DNA from: an uncultured Neomegalonema sp.
Lineage (GTDB): Bacteria; Pseudomonadota; Alphaproteobacteria; Rhodobacterales; Rhodobacteraceae
DNA: 62,694 bases
NCBI GenBank assembly: GCA_937957975.1
Contig: CALFFK010000057.1
Coordinates: forward strand, 1-62,694
Direction of reading: 5' to 3'
A program made the position numbers and the translations under genes. The notes beneath the pieces were generated by a model that was not told the DNA's origin, searched no databases, and worked only from the letters and a program-made list of their open reading frames with translations. Position 1 is the stretch's first letter. Each line of letters starts with the position of its first letter. Below are positions 55,870-62,694 of this stretch, in pieces.

Positions 55870-56712
55870 TTATGCACTACGCCTCAGTACCGCGTCGAGC
55901 CAGCGGGTCGGAAGCAGGCGTTTCAGGGTTCCAGCCATATATGTGGGGGTCGTGACGTAATAGCGGGGCTTCGGGCGTCCACTCTCGATGGCATGGACCA
56001 GCTTTCGCAAGACGGCCTCAGGGCCAAGCTCGAAACGGTCTTTCCCGGTATCTTCATAAAGGCGCTGCTTCAGGGTCGTCTCGTAGAAATCCGCCCATGG
56101 CGAATGGTCGGCAATCGGGGCGATCCATTTCTCGAACTGGCCGCGCGCGTTCTCGCGGATTTTGCTGGTGACGGGGCCAGGTTCAATGAGGATGACATCG
56201 ATACCCGTGCCGTGGAGTTCGAGACGGAGGGTATCGGACAAACCCTCCAATGCGAATTTTGTGGCGTTATAAGCCCCACGCGTACGCAGCGCCGCAAAAC
56301 CGAGGACAGAGGAGTTCTGGACGATCCGCCCTGCTCCGGCCTCGCGCATTATGGGGATCGCGCGGCAGGCAAGGGTGTGCCAGCCGAAGAAATTGGCCTC
56401 GAATATCTGGCGCAAGGCGTCGGTGGGGATGTCTTCAGTCATGGCGGGGATGCCATAAGCACCGTTATTGAAAAGGACGTCGAGCCGACCATCCGTAAGG
56501 GTCAGGGCTTCCTCAAACCCCGCATGGATGCTCGGTTCATCCTCGTAATCAATAAGGACGCATTGCAACCCCTCCTCCTTGAGGCGCTCAACATCAGCGG
56601 GGCGACGACAGGAGGCGACGACGTTCCAGCCACGCACCTTGAGGCCATGGGCGCAAGTATAGCCAATGCCGCTGGAACAGCCAGTGATGAGGATAGTGCG
56701 GGGGATGCTCAT
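55870..56712 (-). CDS. short-chain dehydrogenase/reductase
   Basis: 280-residue SDR with a classical Rossmann fold. The cofactor motif T-G-C-S-S-G-I-G is near residue 10, the N-N-G-A segment is present (as F-N-N-G-A-Y), and the catalytic pair is in Y-N-A-T-K with the upstream Ser in V-Q-N-S-S-V. The R-R-P-A-D segment after beta-strand two suggests NADP preference. ATG 56712 is chosen; upstream in-frame codons translate the REP-like repeat and are not coding. Substrate unknown. Confidence 0.92.
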   Translation of the reverse strand: MSIPRTILITGCSSGIGYTCAHGLKVRGWNVVASCRRPADVERLKEEGLQCVLIDYEDEPSIHAGFEEALTLTDGRLDVLFNNGAYGIPAMTEDIPTDALRQIFEANFFGWHTLACRAIPIMREAGAGRIVQNSSVLGFAALRTRGAYNATKFALEGLSDTLRLELHGTGIDVILIEPGPVTSKIRENARGQFEKWIAPIADHSPWADFYETTLKQRLYEDTGKDRFELGPEAVLRKLVHAIESGRPKPRYYVTTPTYMAGTLKRLLPTRWLDAVLRRSA

Positions 56713-56727
56713 AGGGTTTCTCTGCCT

Positions 56728-56791
56728 GTCATGCCTGAAAAAGCGGGCATCTCGCCGGGCGGGGGGAGGCTCCCGCTTTCGCGGGAATAAC
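56728..56791. repeat. REP-like inverted pair upstream of the SDR gene
   Basis: Two related arms, 56728-56753 and 56768-56791, lie head to head. The second holds a TCCCGC/GCGGGA stem (56771-56776 with 56781-56786) around TTTC. Read on the minus strand it gives the well-known P-R-K-R-E-type junk peptide, which argues against the longer SDR start. Confidence 0.6.
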
Positions 56792-56811
56792 ATGGGAGGG
56801 CGGTACCCCTG

Positions 56812-57639
56812 TCACTCCGGTTTCGCATTGGGGAAGAAGAGTTGTTGGCCATCACGGCGATAGGCAGCAATAGCGGATTGGCCTCCATCAGACAGCAGCC
56901 AATCAATAAAGGTTTGGGCCGGAGTGGCCTTCACGGCAGGGCATCTAACCGGATTGATGGCGATAATGCCATATTGGTTGAAAAGGTCTTCATCGCCCTC
57001 TGCCAGAATACGCAGATCGCCCTTGTTGGCAAAAGCGATCCATGTGGCACGGTCGGTAAGAGTGTAGGCGTTCATGCCGCTGGCAATATTGAGAGTCGCA
57101 CCCATGCCTGAGCCAGTTTCGCGATACCATGTACCACTGTCTCCTGAAGGATCGACCTCTGCTCCGGCCCAGAGGCTGCGTTCTTTCTTGTGCGTGCCGC
57201 TGTCATCACCCCGCGACGCAAAGGGGGCGCGGCTGTCGGCAATGGCGGAAAGGGCCGCATTGATGCTGGTGGTATCAGCGACACGCGCGGGATCATCTGA
57301 TGGACCAACGAGGACGAAATCATTATACATCAGGTCAGTGCGGGAGAGGCCGTAACCGTCTTCCACGAATTCTTCCTCTGCCGCTGTGGCATGGACGAGC
57401 AACACGTCACCATCGCAATTGCGGGCATTGCGCAGCGCCTGTCCGGTCCCAACAGCAACGACGCGGATTTGAATGCCAGTAGTCTCCGTGAACTGAGGCA
57501 GGATCGCATCGTAGAGGCCGGAATTGCGGGTTGAGGTGGTCGATTGCACGACGATAAAGCCGCCATCAGCGCCGGCATCGCCATCAGCATAGGCAGGCAA
57601 AGCGAGGGCCACGAGAGCGAGAAGGAGCAGAAGGCGCAT
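56812..57639 (-). CDS. tupA: tungstate ABC transporter substrate-binding protein TupA
   Basis: 275-residue periplasmic binding protein. The signal peptide covers about 1-18 (L-P-A-Y-A). The mature start contains Q-S-T-T-S-T-R-N-S-G-L-Y, the TupA/ModA-related oxyanion-binding loop, and D-V-L-L-V-H-A and E-R-S-L-W match TupA. Known members bind tungstate tightly, and a molybdate ligand cannot be excluded. It is the last gene of a three-gene minus-strand operon, 13 bases after tupC. ATG 57639 is chosen because upstream codons fall inside tupC. Confidence 0.9.
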   Translation of the reverse strand: MRLLLLLALVALALPAYADGDAGADGGFIVVQSTTSTRNSGLYDAILPQFTETTGIQIRVVAVGTGQALRNARNCDGDVLLVHATAAEEEFVEDGYGLSRTDLMYNDFVLVGPSDDPARVADTTSINAALSAIADSRAPFASRGDDSGTHKKERSLWAGAEVDPSGDSGTWYRETGSGMGATLNIASGMNAYTLTDRATWIAFANKGDLRILAEGDEDLFNQYGIIAINPVRCPAVKATPAQTFIDWLLSDGGQSAIAAYRRDGQQLFFPNAKPE

Positions 57640-57652
57640 CGGATATCCGTCT

Positions 57653-58381
57653 TTAGAGTAGAAGCTTGCCATCGAAATAAGCCTGTGCTTCGGGCGATTT
57701 CGGGGCAAGGAAAAATTGATCGGCAGGGGCGGCCTCGGCCAGCATCCCTTTATGCAAAAAGCGGATATGATCGGCGAGGCGGGTGGCCTGTCCCCGGTCA
57801 TGGGTGACAAGAACGACCGTCGCGCCGGAATGGGCCGCACCGCGAATCAAGGCCTCGATTGCGGCAGTGGCCTGGGGGTCAAGACTGGCAGTCGGCTCAT
57901 CAAGCAGCAAGAGGCGGGGACGAGCCGCAAGAGCGCGAACCATGGCAACACGCTGTTGCTCGCCCCCGGAGAGTGCGCGCGCGGGGCTGTCAGCGATGGC
58001 AGCAAGGCGTCCGAAATCAAGCAGCTCGCCAAGACGTTCGCGCCGTTCGCGTCTTGGCACGCCATAAATGGCAAGGGCGTGGCGCAGGTTGGCACGCACG
58101 GTACGGCGCAAAAGAACAGGCTTCTGGAAAACAAGGGCGATGTCCTGCGGGTCGGTCAGGCCATGGATCACTGCGCCGGTATCCGGGCGCACGAGGTTCG
58201 CCATGACGCGCAAGGCGAGGCTTTTGCCCGCGCCATTCGGTCCCATGATCGCGGTGATGCCATGTCGGGGGATGGACAGATCAAGGCCGTCAAGGACATC
58301 GCGCCCTCCCCGGCGCAGGCTGATCCGCTCCAGCCGAATTGTGGAATCGGGGGCGGCGCTGGAGGTAACAAGCCTAAGCAT
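57653..58381 (-). CDS. tupC: tungstate-type ABC transporter ATP-binding protein TupC
   Basis: About 242 residues with a full ABC ATPase core: Walker A G-P-N-G-A-G-K-S near residue 47, Q-loop F-Q-K-P-V-L, signature L-S-G-G-E-Q-Q-R, Walker B L-L-L-L-D-E-P-T-A-S, and switch His in L-V-T-H-D-R. It overlaps tupB by 8 bases, so the two are coupled. ATG 58381 fits the overlap and family length. It powers uptake of the TupA ligand. Confidence 0.92.
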   Translation of the reverse strand: MLRLVTSSAAPDSTIRLERISLRRGGRDVLDGLDLSIPRHGITAIMGPNGAGKSLALRVMANLVRPDTGAVIHGLTDPQDIALVFQKPVLLRRTVRANLRHALAIYGVPRRERRERLGELLDFGRLAAIADSPARALSGGEQQRVAMVRALAARPRLLLLDEPTASLDPQATAAIEALIRGAAHSGATVVLVTHDRGQATRLADHIRFLHKGMLAEAAPADQFFLAPKSPEAQAYFDGKLLL

Positions 58382-59081
58382 GGGCAAGTCGCGCTCCACT
58401 AAGACGTGCGCCCATAACAAGGGCATTAAGCGCCAGCGACAAGGCCATCAGGACGATACCAAGCCCCAGCGCCAGCGCCAGTTCTCCGCGTGACGTCTCA
58501 AGGGCAATAGCGGTGGTCATCACGCGGGTGACATGATCGATATTGCCACCAACGATCATCACAGCGCCGACCTCGGCCAATGCCCGGCCCATTCCGGCCA
58601 GCGCCGCGGTCATCAGAGCGAAACGACCATCCCAGAGAAGCGTGCGCATCCGCGCGCCAGCCCGTGCGCCCATCGAATGCAGGGTCTCGTAATATTCGGC
58701 ATCCAGATCCGCGACGGTCTGTCGGGCAAGGGCCGCAACGATGGGGGTAACGAGGATCGTCTGCGCGATGATCATGGCGGTGGGGGTGTATAAAAGGCCC
58801 AATGTTCCGAATGGCCCTGTCCGCGAAAGCATCATGTAAACGATAAGCCCAACAACCACGGGGGGCAAACCCATGAGGGCATTCACAAAAACCGTCAATG
58901 CTCCCCGCCCCCGAAAGCGGCCCACGGCGAGAACTGCACCAAGAGGAAAGCCAAGAAGGCAAGCGAAAAGGGTCGCCGACAACGTGACACGCAGGGAGAG
59001 CCCGACAATCTCAACCAGATCAGCGTCAAATCCCACGATCAGGGCGAAAGCAGCGGCGAAGGCATCGCCGAATCCGTTCAT
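58374..59081 (-). CDS. tupB: tungstate-type ABC transporter permease TupB
   Basis: 235-residue permease with five or six helices and the EAA-like loop (E-T-L-H-S-M-G-A-R-A-G) that docks the ATPase. G-R-A-L-A-E-V-G-A-V-M-I-V-G-G-N is typical for the Tup/Mod permeases. ATG 59081 follows a conserved start; the open frame runs back to 59132 without family-like residues. It heads the operon order tupB-tupC-tupA, whereas tupA-tupB-tupC is the order I know from most genomes. Confidence 0.9.
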   Translation of the reverse strand: MNGFGDAFAAAFALIVGFDADLVEIVGLSLRVTLSATLFACLLGFPLGAVLAVGRFRGRGALTVFVNALMGLPPVVVGLIVYMMLSRTGPFGTLGLLYTPTAMIIAQTILVTPIVAALARQTVADLDAEYYETLHSMGARAGARMRTLLWDGRFALMTAALAGMGRALAEVGAVMIVGGNIDHVTRVMTTAIALETSRGELALALGLGIVLMALSLALNALVMGARLSGARLAHA

Positions 59082-59223
59082 CAGCCTAGGGTCCGTTTCA
59101 TAAGAACAGGCGTAGCATTTGCGATGTGCCATGCCAACGCCCTGCCAGCGAAGTCAGGCGCAGCGCCCTTCACCTGGTGAATTTACTCTGGCGAAACGCA
59201 CCCGCTGGATGTTGTTTGGTGGA

Positions 59224-60903
59224 TCAACCGCAGCAAAGACGGCGGGGTTGTGCACGAGTATCCACGACTTCCGCCGCACCGAAGAAATTGCCCTGCAAGC
59301 AATCGACGCCCATACTATGCAACAGCGCGGCGGCATCATGGTTCTCGACCATCTCCGCGACAACGGTAATACGATAATGCTTCGCAAGTTGCGTCAAACT
59401 GCGGACGAAAAGCTGGTTGTCGGGGCTTTCAAGAACGCCCCGGACATAAGAGCCGTCTATTTTGACGATGTCAAAACCAAGGGTCTTGAAATATTTGAAC
59501 GACGTATAACCTGCCCCGAAATCATCAAGGGCGATGGCGCAGCCCCGATCACTGAACTCGGTCAAACGCTCAATCGCGCGTCCTGTATCGTGAATTGCGT
59601 AGGATTCGGTGATTTCGATGATGAGCCGCTTCGCCGCCGCCGGGTCAGCACTGGTCAGGCGATCAAAGCTGCGTCCCCAGCCAGCATCGTTCATGGTTTG
59701 GGGGGACAGGTTAATCGACAAACGCAGAGAGGGATCGGCTGTCAAAACTTCAAAAGCAAGTTCCAGAACACGCTGGTCAATCAGACGAACGAACCCAAGT
59801 TGCTCGGCGATCGGCATAAATTCTGCCGCCGGGACCAGATCACCATTCCGGTCCATCAAACGAGCAAGGCATTCGTAGAATACCACCTTGTCGGTTTCAT
59901 CTGATTTGACAATAGGCTGGAAAGCAAGACAGAGCCGGTTTTCGCGCAAGGCCGCTGACAATTCGTCAGCCATCGCGATATTGGTACGCCGGTTTTCAGC
60001 TTCTGTATCGTCGGGTTTGTGAATTGCAAAACCACCGGGTGCGCTCTGTTTGGCAACTGTAAGGGCATCCTCGGCGCAAGCGAAGGCGTCCTGGGTCGTG
60101 CGCGCCTGAAAAGGAAGGCTCACCAAACCAATGGAAACGGTGACGGCAACCGGGCCAGAGCCAGTGAGGATCAGCTCATCGCGGATGGCCGTCTGGATCG
60201 ATTCCAAACGTGTGACATGCTGCTGCGAAGTGCCCGCATCCAGAATTACCCCGAATTTGGAACTGGCGACTCGTCCAATCGCCTCCCCGTCGTGCAAACG
60301 GTCATGGATACGATGCCCGACCCCGGTTAGTACCTCATCGGCAATATCATAACCAAAAGCATGATTGACCCCGGCCATATTATCGAGACCTATCAAGGCA
60401 AAGCAGAAACTACTCTTCTCGGCGAAGGATGAAACGAGCGACTGGGCAAGAACGGTGCGAAGTCGGGCCCGCGTAAAATGTCCAGTGAGTTCATCGAAGC
60501 AGGCGAGATAAGTCAGCCGTTCCTGATAAGCCTGAAGTTCGGTGACATTGCGAAGAAAGCCGAGACAAAGGGCAGAATTGCCCTGACCCGAAACACGCAC
60601 GAGGCGCTCCTCAACCCAATGATCAATGCCTCCATCGTCGATTCGGTGTGTCGCGATAAAACCGCCAACAGCACGGGGCCGGTCGAGCCAGTGGCGACGA
60701 CGCTTCGCATGATCGTCACCATATCGGGAAGTCAGCGCCTCCCCCATAGTGCATTCACCCAGCGAGGCGAGGGTTCGGTCCAGCACACTGCGGTCCAGCC
60801 ACTCGATTCGGTCGTCTTCCCGACTCCATAGGAATACCGCATCGCCTGCCCGTGCGAGGGCGTCGATCAATTGCGGTATCGTGAGGCTGTCGCTGGACGT
60901 CAT
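59224..60903 (-). CDS. GGDEF-EAL protein with degenerate GGDEF and PAS-like N-terminus
   Basis: 559 residues: a PAS-like N-terminal region (about 10-130), a GGDEF fold (about 135-300) and an EAL domain (about 310-555). The GGDEF site reads A-S-S-K-F, so cyclase activity is unlikely. The EAL site is well kept: F-Y-E-C-L-A-R (Glu retained), L-S-I-N-L-S, I-I-E-I-T-E-S, L-D-D-F-G-A-G-Y and I-V-K-I-D-G, consistent with cyclic di-GMP phosphodiesterase activity. No transmembrane segment is seen. ATG 60903 is preferred over an in-frame GTG three codons upstream. Confidence 0.9.
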   Translation of the reverse strand: MTSSDSLTIPQLIDALARAGDAVFLWSREDDRIEWLDRSVLDRTLASLGECTMGEALTSRYGDDHAKRRRHWLDRPRAVGGFIATHRIDDGGIDHWVEERLVRVSGQGNSALCLGFLRNVTELQAYQERLTYLACFDELTGHFTRARLRTVLAQSLVSSFAEKSSFCFALIGLDNMAGVNHAFGYDIADEVLTGVGHRIHDRLHDGEAIGRVASSKFGVILDAGTSQQHVTRLESIQTAIRDELILTGSGPVAVTVSIGLVSLPFQARTTQDAFACAEDALTVAKQSAPGGFAIHKPDDTEAENRRTNIAMADELSAALRENRLCLAFQPIVKSDETDKVVFYECLARLMDRNGDLVPAAEFMPIAEQLGFVRLIDQRVLELAFEVLTADPSLRLSINLSPQTMNDAGWGRSFDRLTSADPAAAKRLIIEITESYAIHDTGRAIERLTEFSDRGCAIALDDFGAGYTSFKYFKTLGFDIVKIDGSYVRGVLESPDNQLFVRSLTQLAKHYRITVVAEMVENHDAAALLHSMGVDCLQGNFFGAAEVVDTRAQPRRLCCG

Positions 60904-61003
60904 GTATGTCACCGCACAATCACTCGAAAATTAGGGCTCGCGTTCCCCGTTCTCTCTCATCGATCTTAGTTTTCCCTTACCACATCAATCTATCGTGCGG
61001 ATG

Positions 61004-62254
61004 TCAGTCAATGGAGCGCGCAATAACCTTCTGGACGGTCAATCCCTGCACAATGATCGAAAACACAACAACGCCATAGGTCATCGCCAATACCATTTGT
61101 TTACCCTCGAACTCTGGCAAGGAGAGGGCGAGAGCGACCGAGATGCCACCCCGCAATCCCCCCCATATCAGCACAGGAATCGATCCCTTTTCGACCACAC
61201 CGCCCCGCCAACGAATCAACCAGGTCGGGATGCTGACCGCCAGCGTCCTGCCCAGCAAAACAACCGGGATGATGAGGGCGATGAGCAGACCGAGACTTGG
61301 AGAGAAGGGGATGACGAGAATTTCAAAGCCAATCAGAAGGAAAAGAACAGCGTTCAGCACTTCATCAATCAGCTCCCAGAATTTGACAAGATGCTCTTGC
61401 GTCGCTTCTGACATCGCATAACGGCTGCCATGATTACCGATAAAGAGGCCCGCGATAACAACACCGAGAGGACCAGAGGCATGAACAAAGGAGCATAGCG
61501 CATAAATGCTCATTACCAATGCGAGGCTGATGATAACCTCAACGACATAATCATCAATTTTACGCATGGCGAAAAAGGCAATATACCCCAGAACAAGACC
61601 GATCAGAACACCGATCACAACTTCCTCGAACAGCAAAACCCCAATCTCGCCAACATCGACATGGCCGGTATCGGAGGTCGCAATACCCAGCATGGCGAGG
61701 AAGACAACAACGCCGACACCATCATTGAACAGACTCTCGCCCGCAATCTTGACCTGAAGGGTTTTCGGCACCGTGAGGGTGCGGATGATGGAAAGGACGG
61801 CAACCGGATCAGTCGGAGAAATCAGCGAACCAAATACGAGACACCAGATTAGCGACACAGGCCAGCCAAGCGCAGCAAGAAGGAAGTAGGTCGCGAACCC
61901 GATAAAGAAGGTCGAGATGACCACCCCCAACGTTGCCATTAAAAGGATGTGCCATTTATGGCGCAACAACGCATCGAGATCCGTATGCAAGGCGCCCGCG
62001 AAGAGCAGCAGATGCAGCATCCCGATCATCAGGCTGTCATGGAAATCGATCTGCGCCAGTGCCGTACGTGCATGTTCCGCATAACCAAGCTCAAAAGCGG
62101 CATCAATGCCAGTCACGGCAATGGAGGCCATCAGTGCGATGAGCATCAGGCCGATAGTCAACGGCAACTTCAGATACATCGTGTTCAGCCAGCCGAACAG
62201 GGCGGCAAAGGCAAGGAGAATTGCGGAGATATTCAGCAGGATGGTCGCGTCCAT
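61004..62254 (-). CDS. CPA1 family Na+/H+ antiporter
   Basis: 416 residues and about twelve helices. The family motifs are intact: L-I-S-P-T-D-P-V-A-V and G-E-S-L-F-N-D-G-V-G-V, which form the ion-binding region, and a late R-G-G-I-S-V-A-L-A-L. It exchanges Na+ or K+ for protons across the inner membrane for pH and salt homeostasis. ATG 62254 is chosen by family start. No partner subunit lies nearby. Confidence 0.93.
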   Translation of the reverse strand: MDATILLNISAILLAFAALFGWLNTMYLKLPLTIGLMLIALMASIAVTGIDAAFELGYAEHARTALAQIDFHDSLMIGMLHLLLFAGALHTDLDALLRHKWHILLMATLGVVISTFFIGFATYFLLAALGWPVSLIWCLVFGSLISPTDPVAVLSIIRTLTVPKTLQVKIAGESLFNDGVGVVVFLAMLGIATSDTGHVDVGEIGVLLFEEVVIGVLIGLVLGYIAFFAMRKIDDYVVEVIISLALVMSIYALCSFVHASGPLGVVIAGLFIGNHGSRYAMSEATQEHLVKFWELIDEVLNAVLFLLIGFEILVIPFSPSLGLLIALIIPVVLLGRTLAVSIPTWLIRWRGGVVEKGSIPVLIWGGLRGGISVALALSLPEFEGKQMVLAMTYGVVVFSIIVQGLTVQKVIARSID

Positions 62255-62368
62255 GGGGGTAGCGGCTCCGCTTCTGGAAATAGTCCCAACCAACTCTCTA
62301 GACTAAACTCTCATATATTGAAACGAATGAGGTGGAACGGATTCCGATTTATTGGAAGGTGCACACAA

Positions 62369-62694
62369 ATGATCGACGGACGTTGCGACTGGTGCGGAAC
62401 AGACCCCCTCTACGTGGAATATCACGACACCGAATGGGGGGTGCCTGAATATGATGATCGGGCATTGTTCGAGAAACTGATGCTGGACGGGTTTCAGGCG
62501 GGGTTGGCCTGGATCACGATCCTGCGCAAACGAGACAATTTTCGCACAGCTTTCGACGGCTTTGAGCCATCGATCATCGCACATTATGATGAGAAAGACG
62601 TGGTACGTTTGCTGACCGATGCGGGAATCGTGCGCCACCGTGGGAAAATCGAGGCCACGATAGGAAATGCACAGGCGTGGCTGACGCTGATGGA
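62369..62694 (+). CDS. tag: DNA-3-methyladenine glycosylase I, 5' part
   Basis: The first 108 codons of tag, cut by the end of the window. The N-terminus R-C-D-W-C-G-T-D carries a conserved zinc Cys pattern, followed by Y-H-D-T-E-W-G-V-P. D-G-F-Q-A-G-L-A-W-I-T-I-L and the catalytic-pocket region R-H-R-G-K-I-E-A are typical. It excises 3-methyladenine from alkylated DNA. GGAAGG lies 9 bases before the ATG. The rest, including the last zinc ligands, is beyond the window. Confidence 0.95.
   Translation, partial: MIDGRCDWCGTDPLYVEYHDTEWGVPEYDDRALFEKLMLDGFQAGLAWITILRKRDNFRTAFDGFEPSIIAHYDEKDVVRLLTDAGIVRHRGKIEATIGNAQAWLTLM

Noticed and set aside
55684-56790. 368-codon open frame on the plus strand
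   Set aside because: Antisense to the TwinTM and SDR genes, both of which have clear family motifs.
59082-59223. Molybdenum/tungsten cofactor riboswitch upstream of tupB
   Set aside because: Short GC inverted repeats occur, but no recognisable consensus.

Overview
This 62.7 kb window looks like ordinary chromosome from an alphaproteobacterium, most likely of the Rhodobacterales. The main pointers are a RegB/PrrB-type redox kinase next to a divergent SCO1/SenC gene, and the order DivL-like kinase, fused TsaE-AmgK, MurU, AddB, AddA, TrxA. Others are ctaD beside a DUF2244 gene, a DUF1194 gene, a TwinTM/HIG1 small protein next to a PduO-type cobalamin adenosyltransferase, and a photolyase/DUF1365/Cfa operon. 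By eye the DNA is moderately GC-rich throughout. I saw no rRNA, tRNA, CRISPR array, insertion sequence, integrase or prophage gene.

Layout. 0.4-2.3 kb: a LytM-type peptidoglycan hydrolase. 2.6-4.7 kb: senC and regB, divergent. 4.8-16.3 kb: a plus-strand run of tightly packed genes (divL-like kinase, tsaE-amgK fusion, murU, addB, addA, then trxA) ending in a bidirectional terminator shared with pyrF. 17.2-19.3 kb: an acidic membrane-anchored protein and a thiolase. 19.3-24.1 kb, minus strand: mgtE, DUF2244, ctaD and an acyltransferase. 24.2-29.5 kb, plus strand: photolyase, FAD oxidoreductase, DUF1365, cyclopropane-fatty-acid-synthase-like methyltransferase, and a lone Hpt protein. 29.5-33.7 kb, minus strand: a tripartite tricarboxylate transporter operon (tctC, tctB, tctA) with an endonuclease/exonuclease/phosphatase gene inserted in it. 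33.7-36.1 kb: a glutamine amidotransferase and an RNase J/CPSF-like beta-CASP protein. 36.4-41.2 kb, plus strand: cold shock protein, Sel1-repeat protein, O-acetylhomoserine sulfhydrylase-like enzyme, a frameshifted SnoaL-like gene and a PNPOx-like protein.

41.5-44.2 kb: a secreted low-complexity Gly/Ser/Thr/Tyr protein, followed by two glycosyltransferases. 44.2-53.2 kb, minus strand: a Tat-exported agmatine-deiminase-like protein, an aldo/keto reductase, a repeat-bearing lipoprotein, a creatinase-like M24 protein, fabB, fabA, a lipoprotein with a suspicious A7 tract, and a DUF1194 protein. 53.3-62.7 kb: an AmpG-like MFS protein, cobalamin adenosyltransferase, TwinTM protein, SDR, a tungstate-type ABC transporter in the order tupB-tupC-tupA, a GGDEF-EAL protein with a degenerate GGDEF, a CPA1 Na+/H+ antiporter, and the 5' part of tag (3-methyladenine glycosylase I), cut by the window end.

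How it fits together: several genes serve envelope growth and recycling (M23 hydrolase, AmgK-MurU, AmpG-like MFS), DNA repair (AddAB, photolyase, Tag), redox and respiration (RegB, SCO1, CtaD) and membrane lipids (FabA/FabB, Cfa). I found no convincing new multi-gene system. The most unusual items are two repeat-rich exported proteins, a nuclease gene inside a solute-transport operon, an A7 frame problem at a lipoprotein start, a frameshifted SnoaL-like gene, and degenerate signalling domains in otherwise intact proteins.
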